Both the position numbers and the translations under genes were made by a program. Under the pieces are notes generated by a model. The model was given only the letters and a program-made list of their open reading frames with translations. It was not told the DNA's origin and ran no database searches. Of a DNA stretch of 36,807 nt, positions 1 through 9,510 are shown piece after piece; the stretch's first letter is position 1; each line of letters starts with the position of its first letter. The stretch is from Verrucomicrobiota bacterium (GTDB lineage Bacteria > Verrucomicrobiota > Kiritimatiellia > JAHIZV01): positions 1-36,807 of the forward strand of contig JAHIZV010000072.1 in the NCBI GenBank assembly GCA_018814445.1. Direction: 5' to 3'.

Positions 1-2239
1 AGACATGCACATCTACGTACTCCGGCTGGTACTCGTTGACATGACTCATCGCGGGCCCCATCGGAATGATGGCGCCGGAACGCACGAAGAGAGGCAAAGT
101 GCCCTGCGGGGCGCTGACATTCACCCAGCCGCCGCCGGTGGTCTTCGAGTCGTCCTGCCACTTGTACCATTCCACACCGGAAGGAAGATAGAGCCACCTG
201 TCGCTCGCGTTGCTTTCGTATACCGGGGCCGCCAGCAGATAGTCTCCCACCATAAATTCGTAATCATTCTGATAGTGCGTTTCCGTGTCATACATGAAAT
301 GGAACACGGTTGGAGTATTCATGGGTATGCCGGTGACCGTCGACTCATGTGCCAGCGTGTAGATGTACGGCATGAGCTTGTAGCGGAACTTGATCGCATC
401 ACGGATGTATTCAGTATACGGACTGCCGAAAACCCAGGGCTCCTGGGGATTCGTTGTATCGATGTTGTGGTTCCGGAATACTGGATTGAGCGATCCCCAC
501 TGGGTCCAGCGCGTTAATAGATCACCCCAGGAGTCACCCATGAAGCCACCGACGTCGTGCCCGAAGTTGGCCTGACCTGAGATCATGACGCTGACGCCGA
601 GCGGTATGTTGTGTCGGAGATGATCGTAACTGGCCACATTGTCGCCACTCCATCCCGTTGCATAGCACTGGATTCCGGGCCATCCCGCCCGACTGAGTAC
701 AAAAGGCCGTTTGTCGGGGCTCTTCTCCCGCAGTGCCTGGTGCGTCACTTCGCACTCGCGGACACAGAATGTGTTCTTCACATTCTGGTTCCACTTGCGG
801 GAGTCTTCTGTTTCCAGCCCTCCGCCGAACCGGCCATCCATGTACCATATGAGGTCAAGGGGCATGTTTGCCTCGTTCGGCTCGTTGAGATCGTTCCAGA
901 TCGCCGGGAACGGGTAGTCGTTAAGATAGTCGACAAGCTTGCCCTTCCACCATTCCCGTGTCGCGGAACTGGAGAAATCAAGCCAGGAGACATTCCCGAG
1001 GAAGTTCTCGCCGACGTAGGTATTGAGGTAGCGATCTTTGGCAAAGTGCAGCCCGGCTTCCGCCTCGCCGTACATGGGATCTTCCAGCGTGAGACACGGC
1101 TCGACCAGCGGAACCAGATTGATGCCTTTGTTCTCGCAGTAAGAGATCATGCCCGCAACATCCGTGAAATTGGTGTTAAACGTAAGCTGGTGCTGCTGAC
1201 CCGAGCGCTCCTGCGTGCCGATATCCAGATAGATCGCGTCGCAGGGGATGTCCTGGTTGCGAAATTCATCTGCCAGCCATTCTACCCAGTCCTGGTTGCG
1301 GTACGAGTGACGCGACTGGTGAAATCCCAGCGCCCACTTCGGCAGCATGTAGGCACGGCCCGTGAGTTCTGAGTAACGGGAAAGCACCTTCTTCATGGTG
1401 TGATCTTCGCCGCCACCGAAGAAGAAGTAGTCAAGCTGTCCGTCTCCGGCTTCGAAAGAGTATTGATCTCCCCGTTCCGAACCCATCTTGAAGGTGGGAC
1501 GGGCTGGATTATTGAAGAAGACTCCGTAGGCGAAGGGAGGATGATCCTCCGTCCATCCCTGCACCCCGTAGAAGAACGGGAGGCTCATGTACATCGGGTT
1601 CTGGAATTCCCCCCACGCGAAGGTATCCGTGTTCCATCCCTGGATTGTGCGGCCCCGGCGGTTCAGAGGACCCGGGTATTCTCCGAACCCGAAGTAGACC
1701 TCGTTGCCGGGCATTTCCTTAACGGCCTTCAGTTTGAAACCTTGCGGCCACGCTTGGGTCCTCTGAATATCCACGTAGGAGGGATCATTTACGGGATGAT
1801 AGTCAGGATTGAATTCCGTCCGGTCATCGCGAAGAAGGTAGTAGCCATCCGCGTCCTTGAAATGAACCTGGAAGTTGGGTGTTCTGACTATCTCCGCGAT
1901 CATCTCCGGCGTTTCGATGGTGAAGGTATTGCCATTGTCAACGAACTCGGAAATAGAGCCCGGCCACTCGGCCCGGGGTTTGGCGATTGAAATCTCGTCC
2001 ATCTCAAAAAGTCCGGCCCAGTGGAATCGAACGCGGAATACATCGGGTGCAAAAGGAGCCACCTCGACCGCACCGCCCGTCGCCAGAGAGCAAACCGCCT
2101 TCTTCTGTCCCGTCTCAGAATCCGTCACGATTTGAATGTCCGTTACGGCTCCGACCTGCTGAATATCTGCGATCGCCGCACCGGCCATCATCAGCATCAG
2201 CAGGCAACCTGTTATCCATCTGTATGTTCGCGTTCTCAT
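1..2239 (-). CDS. GH31 alpha-glucosidase-type enzyme, secreted, C-terminus off the window
   Basis: The reading frame is open from the ATG at 2239 to the left edge, giving 746 residues. A purine-rich ribosome binding site (GGGAGGGG) lies just before the ATG. Residues 1-25 form a signal peptide ending in AIA. A GH31 N-terminal beta-sandwich and the catalytic barrel follow. The family nucleophile is Asp450 in AIWNDLNEP, and the acid/base is the Asp of GWSGDN. GHDVGGF, another GH31 hallmark, is present. The enzyme should remove alpha-linked glucose from oligosaccharides or alpha-glucans outside the cytoplasm; the exact linkage cannot be read from sequence. It is a close paralogue of the next gene upstream, sharing long runs such as FFYGV and NNPARP. 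Its C-terminal beta domains, and probably starch-binding modules as in its paralogue, lie beyond the window. Confidence 0.9.
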   Translation of the reverse strand, partial: MRTRTYRWITGCLLMLMMAGAAIADIQQVGAVTDIQIVTDSETGQKKAVCSLATGGAVEVAPFAPDVFRVRFHWAGLFEMDEISIAKPRAEWPGSISEFVDNGNTFTIETPEMIAEIVRTPNFQVHFKDADGYYLLRDDRTEFNPDYHPVNDPSYVDIQRTQAWPQGFKLKAVKEMPGNEVYFGFGEYPGPLNRRGRTIQGWNTDTFAWGEFQNPMYMSLPFFYGVQGWTEDHPPFAYGVFFNNPARPTFKMGSERGDQYSFEAGDGQLDYFFFGGGEDHTMKKVLSRYSELTGRAYMLPKWALGFHQSRHSYRNQDWVEWLADEFRNQDIPCDAIYLDIGTQERSGQQHQLTFNTNFTDVAGMISYCENKGINLVPLVEPCLTLEDPMYGEAEAGLHFAKDRYLNTYVGENFLGNVSWLDFSSSATREWWKGKLVDYLNDYPFPAIWNDLNEPNEANMPLDLIWYMDGRFGGGLETEDSRKWNQNVKNTFCVRECEVTHQALREKSPDKRPFVLSRAGWPGIQCYATGWSGDNVASYDHLRHNIPLGVSVMISGQANFGHDVGGFMGDSWGDLLTRWTQWGSLNPVFRNHNIDTTNPQEPWVFGSPYTEYIRDAIKFRYKLMPYIYTLAHESTVTGIPMNTPTVFHFMYDTETHYQNDYEFMVGDYLLAAPVYESNASDRWLYLPSGVEWYKWQDDSKTTGGGWVNVSAPQGTLPLFVRSGAIIPMGPAMSHVNEYQPEYVDVHV

Positions 2240-2367
2240 TCTGTTGTCCCCTCCCGGTTCTCTGTATCCAGTTATAGTCCTGCTCTGTAGTTGTATTATG
2301 AAAAGACGGTCAGCTTGCGGTGAGAATGGTGTGTGATCAGTGCTGCGACCTCTTCTGTGGCGGAAAC

Positions 2368-5300
2368 CTATTCAACCGTCGTCGCGTAGTTTCCGCCCCA
2401 GTTGTTGTCCCATACTTCGGATCCGCCGCCGGATACGACACACACCCATGTGACCGTCGAACCAGCCGGAAGACGCCCGAGATTATACTGCCACGCCGTA
2501 TTGACACTGCCGAGTCCACTGTCGCGGTTGCCGGCCCAGTACATGTCGGCATAGGACCAGTTCTCCGACTTGCTGGCATCGCCGATCGCGTACAGCACAC
2601 GCGCGGTCTGATTGGGACGGACCGGCCAGCTCTGAAGTTCCACAAAGAAATCCTGATCGTGTGCAGCGGGTTCGGTCCACGACATATTGCCGGCCCATTT
2701 CGGCGCATCGGCGGGATCTGTCGCGTTCACGCTGATGGAGAAGTCGCTTCCTCCGTTGTTATCCCAACGGGATGAACCAAATCCATCCACTACTTCGATC
2801 GCGTACCGCACAGTGACCCCGGGGTCGAACGAACCGAGGTTGGCATGCCACCAGTCGTTCTGACCGTTCAGACCGCCCAGTTCCATATCGGTTGACAGCC
2901 AGTTCTGGTCGTCTGTCGAGTAGACTACGCGCGCTGAAACAGCGGCACCCGCCGGGAAGCTTTCGATGTTAACCCATAGGTCTTCACCAGCATCCCACTC
3001 GCCCGTGAAAGGCCATGAGTAGCTGTGACCAATCCACGTGAGCGAGATTCCCTCGCCAAACGTCACATTCACCACGGACTCCTCGCCGGTATCGGGGAGC
3101 TTTACATGTAGTTGTCGATTCTCGACATCGTAATACCAGCCTTGCGGGTTAGCATGCAGAGTATTGAGGGCCGGATACTGCGGAATGAGAGTGCCATTCC
3201 ACATGACTCCAAGAGCCTGGTTGACCGCATGGGCAATAATAACATGCACGCGTTCGCCAGGGTCGTATGACCCCTCGCGCGCCGCAATGGTGAACGACCA
3301 GGTGTTCCCTTCCCGTTCGCTGGTGAGATGTGTTGTCGCGTACTCGCCCGTGAGATAACCCATGGACTCACCGTCGTCCTCATAAAGAGTGAACTCACTG
3401 TGACCCTCGGGCCAGACATGAAAATCGACGTATCCCGGGGTGAACTCGTGAACGTTTCTCATCCACGGTCCCATCGGGATGATGGCGCCCGCTCTGGCGA
3501 AAAGAGGAAGGTATCCGATCGGCGCGTCAACGTTGTACCAGTTCCCGCCGACCAGTTTCTCGTCAGAATGCCAGAAGTACCAGTCCGAACCCTCGGGCAA
3601 ATACACCCAGCGATTCTCAACACCTTCACGATAGACCGGAGCGGCCAGGAGCGATTCGCCGACCATGAAGTCATAGTCGTTGTTCCCGAACGTTTCCGTA
3701 TCGTTTACGAAACTGAAAACGACGGGGGTATTCATCGGGATTCCACTGACTGTGGACTCATGAGCCAGCGTGTAGAGGTACGGCATGATCTCATAGCGGA
3801 ACCTGATATTCTCGCGCATCAATTCCGTGTAAGGACTGCCGAACTTCCATGGCTCCCGCTGAATGTCCGTTTTCTTCGAATGGTTCCGGCAGTAAGGCGT
3901 AAGTACCGCCCACTCATGCCAGCGGGTGATCAGCTCCGCGCTCGGAGTGTCGATGAAACCACCCACATCGTGGCCGAAATTCGCCTGCCCCGAAATCATG
4001 ACGCTGATGCCGAGAGGAATGTTGTGGCGAAGATGATCAAAGGCGGCGCGGTTGTCGCCGCTCCATCCCAGCGCGTAGCGCTGGATACCCGGCCAACCGG
4101 CGCGGCTCAGGACAAACGGCCTCTTGTCCGGATGCTTAGCTCTGAGGGCCTCGTGCGACAGCGAACACTCCATAATGCAGTAGGTATTCTTCAGGTTCTG
4201 GTACCACTGGCGGCTGTCGGATGGGTCGGCACTGTATTTGGCGTCCAGCCAGAATGCTGCATTCAGAGGAATGAGGTCGTCGTCTGCCGGCTCATTCAAG
4301 TCGTTCCAGATACCCTCGAAGGGATACGCGTCAAGGAAGTCATAGACTTCGCCCTTCCACCAATCGCGAGCCGCGGAACTCGAGAAATCGATCCAGGATA
4401 CATTGCCAAACCAGATGTTCGTAATGAGGCTGTTTCCCGCGTTGTCCCTGAGCAAGTGACCTTGATCGAAAGCGTCCTGCCATTTCGGATCGCCGGTCAT
4501 GAGCCAGGGCTCGACAATGGGCACCAGCTTCACACCGCGCTGGTCACAGTAATCGATCATGCCGGCGGGGTCTGGAAACTTGAAATTGAACTTGAGCTGC
4601 TCGATTTGATTGTCCGGATACCAGTCGTCCGCGTCCTGGTCCATGTAGTCGATATCGATGTAGACGGCATCCAGCGGGAAGTCGTGATTCGCGAACTCAT
4701 CGGCAAGGGTCTCGACCCACTCCTGGTTATCATAGGACCAGCGGGACTGGTGATAACCGAACGCCCATTTCGGCAGCATGTAGGGCTTTCCGGTGAGCTC
4801 CGAGTATCGGTTCAGCACACCTTTCATACTATGTTCCGAACCGCCGCCAAAGAAGAAGTAGTCTATCTGTCCGTCACCCGCCTCGAACGAATAGCTGTCG
4901 GCCCATTCTGTACCCATGCGGAAAACGGGCCGCGCCGGATTGTTGAAAAACACACCGTAGGCAAATGCAGGATGCAGAGATCCGGCGCCCCGAACGCCAT
5001 AGAAGAACGGCAGCGTCATGTACATAGGGTTTTGGAGCTCTTCCCAGTGATAGGTATCCGAGTTCCATCCCTGGATCGTGTGTCCTCGCCTGTTCAGCGG
5101 GCCGGGGTACTCGCCGAAGCCGAAGTAAGCCTCATCCCACGGCATCTCCTTGACGCTCTTGAGCTTGAATCCTTCAGGAAGTTCCTCCGTCCAGCGGACA
5201 TCAGCGTAGGACGCGTCGTCCAGCGGCTGGTACTCCGTGTCGTACTCCGTTCTGATATCCCGCAGGAGGTAGAATCCGCTTTTGTCCTTGAAGTGAACCT

Positions 5301-5685
5301 TGAAGTTCGGACTTTTGACGATCTCGACGATGAGTTCCGATGTCTCTACAATGTACTTGTCGCCTTCATCGCGAAACTCACTCTCAACGGAGGTCCAATC
5401 CGGAAGCGGCTTCGCAATGCTGATATCTTCCTTCTCCCACATGCCGTTCCAGTGGAAACGCACGCGGATGAGATCGGGAGCAAACGGCGTGATTTCAAGG
5501 GCGCCGCCTGTGCTTACATCGAAAACGATGGTTTTATTGCCGCCGATACTGTCTGTCAGGATCGAGTTGCTTCCTAGAGAGCCTGCGATCTGGATGTCTG
5601 CTGACGATGTCAATGCCGCCATCGCCACGAGCATCCCCAGTGCCCATACTCGTACTTTTCTGTTTGTCCCCTGTGATTTCATCAT
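2368..5685 (-). CDS. GH31 alpha-glucosidase-type enzyme with two C-terminal starch-binding-like modules
   Basis: This is a 1105-residue secreted protein. The start is taken at the ATG-ATG pair (5685/5682), because a GTG extension three codons longer has no better ribosome site. The signal peptide ends near residue 30 (TSSA). The GH31 domain carries GIWNDLNEP with nucleophile Asp about 462 and WSGDN with acid/base Asp about 544. After the C-terminal beta domains come two modules of about 100 residues. The first (WIGHSYSWPF ... NDWWHANLGSF ... WDNNGGSDF) is CBM25-like. The last (WAGNMSW ... WDNNWGGNY) is divergent. GH31 enzymes act on alpha-glucosidic bonds; the binding modules point to polymeric starch or glycogen. 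Spacing to the upstream GH57-type gene is 45 bp, so co-transcription is likely. Confidence 0.93.
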   Translation of the reverse strand: MMKSQGTNRKVRVWALGMLVAMAALTSSADIQIAGSLGSNSILTDSIGGNKTIVFDVSTGGALEITPFAPDLIRVRFHWNGMWEKEDISIAKPLPDWTSVESEFRDEGDKYIVETSELIVEIVKSPNFKVHFKDKSGFYLLRDIRTEYDTEYQPLDDASYADVRWTEELPEGFKLKSVKEMPWDEAYFGFGEYPGPLNRRGHTIQGWNSDTYHWEELQNPMYMTLPFFYGVRGAGSLHPAFAYGVFFNNPARPVFRMGTEWADSYSFEAGDGQIDYFFFGGGSEHSMKGVLNRYSELTGKPYMLPKWAFGYHQSRWSYDNQEWVETLADEFANHDFPLDAVYIDIDYMDQDADDWYPDNQIEQLKFNFKFPDPAGMIDYCDQRGVKLVPIVEPWLMTGDPKWQDAFDQGHLLRDNAGNSLITNIWFGNVSWIDFSSSAARDWWKGEVYDFLDAYPFEGIWNDLNEPADDDLIPLNAAFWLDAKYSADPSDSRQWYQNLKNTYCIMECSLSHEALRAKHPDKRPFVLSRAGWPGIQRYALGWSGDNRAAFDHLRHNIPLGISVMISGQANFGHDVGGFIDTPSAELITRWHEWAVLTPYCRNHSKKTDIQREPWKFGSPYTELMRENIRFRYEIMPYLYTLAHESTVSGIPMNTPVVFSFVNDTETFGNNDYDFMVGESLLAAPVYREGVENRWVYLPEGSDWYFWHSDEKLVGGNWYNVDAPIGYLPLFARAGAIIPMGPWMRNVHEFTPGYVDFHVWPEGHSEFTLYEDDGESMGYLTGEYATTHLTSEREGNTWSFTIAAREGSYDPGERVHVIIAHAVNQALGVMWNGTLIPQYPALNTLHANPQGWYYDVENRQLHVKLPDTGEESVVNVTFGEGISLTWIGHSYSWPFTGEWDAGEDLWVNIESFPAGAAVSARVVYSTDDQNWLSTDMELGGLNGQNDWWHANLGSFDPGVTVRYAIEVVDGFGSSRWDNNGGSDFSISVNATDPADAPKWAGNMSWTEPAAHDQDFFVELQSWPVRPNQTARVLYAIGDASKSENWSYADMYWAGNRDSGLGSVNTAWQYNLGRLPAGSTVTWVCVVSGGGSEVWDNNWGGNYATTVE

Positions 5686-5730
5686 AGTCCCCACATGAAT
5701 CTGTTTCTTATATTCTCAGATCTCTTTTCT

Positions 5731-8700
5731 TCAGTTCACATCAATGTGATAGTCGCCCCCGCCGTTGCTGTCCCAGTGGTCGGCTCCCGCCCCGTCTTGA
5801 ACAAGGATCGCGTATTGCAGGTGTGTTCCTGACGGAAACTCGCCCAGACTGATATGCCACCAATCGTTGTTTCCGTGCGGTCCGCCAAGTTCGAGGTCGA
5901 TAGATTGCCAGGTTGCGCCATCCGTCGAGTAGATCACTTTCGCCGAGGTCGCGGCCCCAACCGGGTAGGACTCTATGTTGACCCATAAATCGTCTTCAGG
6001 ATCGATGTCACCGTCGAAGGGCCAGTGGTAGGAGTTGCCGATCCAGTAGACTGGCTGACCGGCATTTACCGTTACATGGTAGTTCTGCCCGTTCTGGTTG
6101 TCCCAGTAGTAGTTGCCGCCGCCATCAACGATTGCGACCGCATACTGAATCGGTGTCCCGGCCGGGAAACTGCCAAGGTTCGCGTGCCACCAATCGTTAT
6201 TGCCGTTGGGAGCGCCGACAAAGAGATCGACTGCGTTCCATGTGGCCCCGCCATCAGCCGAATAAACCACGATTCCGGATTCCCCGGCGCCTATCGGATA
6301 AGACTCGGCGTTAATCCACAGATCCTCACTCGCATCAAGCTCACCCGCGAACGGCCAGTTGTATGTGTTGCCAACCCACTGAACGGGATCGGGACCCGAT
6401 CCCGCAAGTTCCTGGGCAGTCGCCTGACTGAAAGCAATTCCGATCTTGGCATTCTGCGCCGTGTTGAACGTTTCGAACTGCTCGATCAGAGGCATCTCGC
6501 GATGTTCCCACCCGGCGTTCTGAATGGCGCCGTCCACAAACTCCGTGTTCTCGACAGCCACAACGTAGACTTCGCCGCCCTGGCTGTTCTTCAGTCCGCG
6601 ATAGCCGTTGCCAACGATTCTGGAAAGGTTGGCGTGACCATTGAGCATCAGGTCCATCTGGTTTGGACCCAGACCATGCCGCGAAAAGATTGTTCCGGCG
6701 TCGCTACTGATGCTGTATTCCGCAACGGCCGCATCCTTGCCATCAAGCAGCGTGATCTTCTTGGTCACTCGCCCGTCATGAGAAGTGAAGCTCCAGAAGC
6801 CGGGCCCCTGATACGGCGCAGATGAACCGGCGAAATCCATATCCACGTAGTGATGGCCGCCCTGCCCTGTGGAGTACCGATCCTTGAAAACAGAACAGCG
6901 GTTATTGTCGGCCTGCTCGTTCTCACTCTCCTGCGGAGGATTGGAGATAGGAACCCCAACCACTTCGCGCGCATCGCCGCCGTTCAGAGAGGGATCAAAA
7001 ACAAATGCCTTGATTAGACGCGCACCCCAACGCTCGAAGCACAGGAAGACCTTGTCGTTTCGCAGCACGTACTCGTGCAATGTGTCATCATCGACGTCCT
7101 TTGCATAGGCCCAGGTCGCGGCGCCCTGCACACCTGACTTGATATCGTTTACCCAATCTGAGGCATCCTTCATGACGCCCATGTCGCGCACGTGACCATG
7201 CAGGCGAATCGCCCACCCGGCCGTCCAGTCAAGCGGCCAGTCATCAGCGTAGGAATTCGCTTCGGGGCGGTCGAACGTCGCCTGATAATTGCGGGACTGA
7301 TACGCGTCGGCCCATGCGAGCCATGGCTTATCCGACGGCGGCCACCAGCCCGGAGGGTTCTCGTCATGCCAGGCCGTCTCGTAGATCATCGCGCTGTACG
7401 ACCACTCGGAGAGTTTCTTCAGGTTAGGCGAGCTGATCTGCTGAATGGTATCCCACGAATCCCTGATCAGCGTTCCCGTGGAATTCATGTCGCCGTATTT
7501 CTTCATGCCGTCCGGCGCCCACCCGTCAATCACGCTGGCTTTGCGATGGTAGAAACTCTCTTCAAGCCCGCTTCCGTAGTACCATGTGTCGTAACTTCCT
7601 TCGGCTGCATGTTTCAGCCACTCGTACGTCTGCGTTGACTTGTCATAGACGTAACCGTGATCGACCACCCATGCGGGATCGTTCATAGCCCATTCGGCCA
7701 CGTCTTTCAGATTCACCATCTCGATCCACTGATGGTTTGCCGCCCAACGCAGTGTGTTATGCCACTGGTCGGCATTTCCATTGGGGGTTGATGATGCGAA
7801 GGAATTACCCGCGAAGGCTTCCCAGTCATCAAACACAAGAGTGAGTTGTGCGTAGTCCGGGCTAAGCGCTTTCTGGAGCAGCGTATAGCGCGTGTCACGC
7901 AGCATGCCCCCATCATCGTTGCCGAACTTCGACTGGTCCTCGCGGTCGTTGATGATCATCGTATAAACGCCGTTGATCTTGTGAACCTTGTGCTGATACC
8001 ACTCTTCGTCGTTGCCCTGACCACCCGCCCAGCGTCCCCACGAGTAGTCGTCCCAGCCCGGATTCCACTGCTCGTTTGGATAGAACCAATGGTGCAAATG
8101 GGTCACTTCATCCAGATACGTGGCAACGAATCCGCTCGACTCGATATCTTCGAAGGTCTTTCCGTCGAGCGGACCATCGGGCGATACGGACGGATGGCCG
8201 GTGTTGCTCCGAATGACACGCTCAGGAGTGTGCATGACTTTCATGTCCTGCTCGCTCAGCCCGAAGAGATGGTCAAGAAGCACGCTGTTCTGCTGAATGC
8301 TCTTCGTGTTCACCTCGCCCTCGAAACAGGGCATGATGTGCTCGGCGAGTACGCCGCCGATGATCGAGCCCGGCCCGCCTTTCACAAAGTTCCTGACACG
8401 CTCGACAAACGTCGGACCATCGCGCTCTGGATATCCCGGTTGATTCGGATCCTGACGAGCCCACATGAAAGACATCAGCAAGGTGCCGCTGATGTGCAGA
8501 TTCATGGGCACATGGAACATCTCCGCCGAGTCAAGCGTCCGGACAAAGCCCGGATACAGGTTGATATCGCCGCGGTTGTTGAAGATATGTGTCTGCGTAC
8601 CGCCCTTGGTTGCGACTGACTGATTGGCGTGCGCGACTGCGGCATATTTCGCCCGCCCGGCAACGTTTGCAGTACTGATTGCCCCGGAGAGATAGCCAGA

Positions 8701-9405
8701 TCCGTTCCCCGAATCGCGCTCGATATATCCGAAGGTATCGACGATATCGCTTCCGCCAGTCTCTCCAGCTCCGCCGCTTGTGCCTTCGCGCGTCGTGTAG
8801 ACCTGGATGTTCAGAGGACTGCTGCCATCCCATCCCATGTCAGTCAGCGCGAACCGGCTGATGCCAAACTCCACGCTGTCGAGATCCGACCGCCAGTAGG
8901 CGCCTTTCCATGCCCAGCCGAGAACTTCGTAGCTGCTGTTGTACACGTTGCCGGAGCCCGGGCCGTATGCGCCAACACATATCTCCCAGGGATTCGATGT
9001 CTTTGTATCAACGTCATCAGGAAGCCACTCGGCGCCGCCCGGCGCGCAGTCTACAGCGACATAGACATTTAACGATCCCTGTTCGGCGCCAAACGCCATA
9101 TCAAAAAAGTCGACCCGAAAGAAGTACGTGTCACCCTCGTCGCGTGAGTAGACTGCAACGAGATCGCGCGACATATCCAGATCATCGCCGAACATGTAGT
9201 TGTCACCGTTGGTATCGAGTGCCCGGAGGTCAAACTTGTTCCAGTCCTGAAACTCCTCGTACCAGGCCACGCCACGCTTGTCCGTGCCGATCCATGGACC
9301 CGGGCCGACAGTGATCGCACCCGCCATGATGGATGTCGCAAGGAAAGCGGCCAGGCAAACGCCCGTCACTCCAGCTTTGATGTTGTTACTTGTTCTCTTC
9401 ATCAT
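5731..9405 (-). CDS. GH57/GH119-type alpha-glucan hydrolase candidate with two CBM25-like modules
   Basis: This is a 1224-residue secreted protein. I start it at ATG 9405 because GGGA lies 7 bases upstream and the peptide then begins directly with a signal sequence (MMKRTSNN ... MAGA); an in-frame ATG at 9426 is less likely. Residues 35-230 look like a beta-sandwich. Residues 250-850 contain motifs in the order expected for clan GH57/GH119: HANQ (His259), NLHISGTL, HTPERV (Glu395, candidate nucleophile) and VFDDWEAFAG (Asp526/527, candidate acid). Two tandem CBM25-like modules with WVGNTYNWPF, NDWWHANLG and YWDN signatures end the protein. The likely role is extracellular alpha-amylase, or another activity on starch. 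The family call is by motif memory only; the barrel is divergent and could be a new family. Confidence 0.7.
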   Translation of the reverse strand: MMKRTSNNIKAGVTGVCLAAFLATSIMAGAITVGPGPWIGTDKRGVAWYEEFQDWNKFDLRALDTNGDNYMFGDDLDMSRDLVAVYSRDEGDTYFFRVDFFDMAFGAEQGSLNVYVAVDCAPGGAEWLPDDVDTKTSNPWEICVGAYGPGSGNVYNSSYEVLGWAWKGAYWRSDLDSVEFGISRFALTDMGWDGSSPLNIQVYTTREGTSGGAGETGGSDIVDTFGYIERDSGNGSGYLSGAISTANVAGRAKYAAVAHANQSVATKGGTQTHIFNNRGDINLYPGFVRTLDSAEMFHVPMNLHISGTLLMSFMWARQDPNQPGYPERDGPTFVERVRNFVKGGPGSIIGGVLAEHIMPCFEGEVNTKSIQQNSVLLDHLFGLSEQDMKVMHTPERVIRSNTGHPSVSPDGPLDGKTFEDIESSGFVATYLDEVTHLHHWFYPNEQWNPGWDDYSWGRWAGGQGNDEEWYQHKVHKINGVYTMIINDREDQSKFGNDDGGMLRDTRYTLLQKALSPDYAQLTLVFDDWEAFAGNSFASSTPNGNADQWHNTLRWAANHQWIEMVNLKDVAEWAMNDPAWVVDHGYVYDKSTQTYEWLKHAAEGSYDTWYYGSGLEESFYHRKASVIDGWAPDGMKKYGDMNSTGTLIRDSWDTIQQISSPNLKKLSEWSYSAMIYETAWHDENPPGWWPPSDKPWLAWADAYQSRNYQATFDRPEANSYADDWPLDWTAGWAIRLHGHVRDMGVMKDASDWVNDIKSGVQGAATWAYAKDVDDDTLHEYVLRNDKVFLCFERWGARLIKAFVFDPSLNGGDAREVVGVPISNPPQESENEQADNNRCSVFKDRYSTGQGGHHYVDMDFAGSSAPYQGPGFWSFTSHDGRVTKKITLLDGKDAAVAEYSISSDAGTIFSRHGLGPNQMDLMLNGHANLSRIVGNGYRGLKNSQGGEVYVVAVENTEFVDGAIQNAGWEHREMPLIEQFETFNTAQNAKIGIAFSQATAQELAGSGPDPVQWVGNTYNWPFAGELDASEDLWINAESYPIGAGESGIVVYSADGGATWNAVDLFVGAPNGNNDWWHANLGSFPAGTPIQYAVAIVDGGGNYYWDNQNGQNYHVTVNAGQPVYWIGNSYHWPFDGDIDPEDDLWVNIESYPVGAATSAKVIYSTDGATWQSIDLELGGPHGNNDWWHISLGEFPSGTHLQYAILVQDGAGADHWDSNGGGDYHIDVN

Positions 9406-9435
9406 TTGACATTCCCGATTTAACATGGCGACCAG

Positions 9436-9449
9436 CCAAAGCGTTTAAG
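9436..9449. promoter_or_regulatory. possible LacI-family-like operator
   Basis: CCAAAGCGTTTAAG keeps the AAAGCGTTT core of the stronger sites at 11377, 11717 and 18654, but its outer positions differ. It lies 31 bp upstream of the GH57-type gene. I do not see an obvious promoter around it. Confidence 0.35.
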
Positions 9450-9510
9450 GTCGGCAGGCGCAGCATGGGCCGATGGTTGTTTTTCGGATCCTCTGGTTCA
9501 GCCGTCCCGG

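Noticed and set aside
3328-5577. 749-codon open frame on the plus strand
   Set aside because: It is the antisense shadow of the GH31 gene: no recognisable domain, no ribosome site, and the minus frame has clear GH31 motifs.
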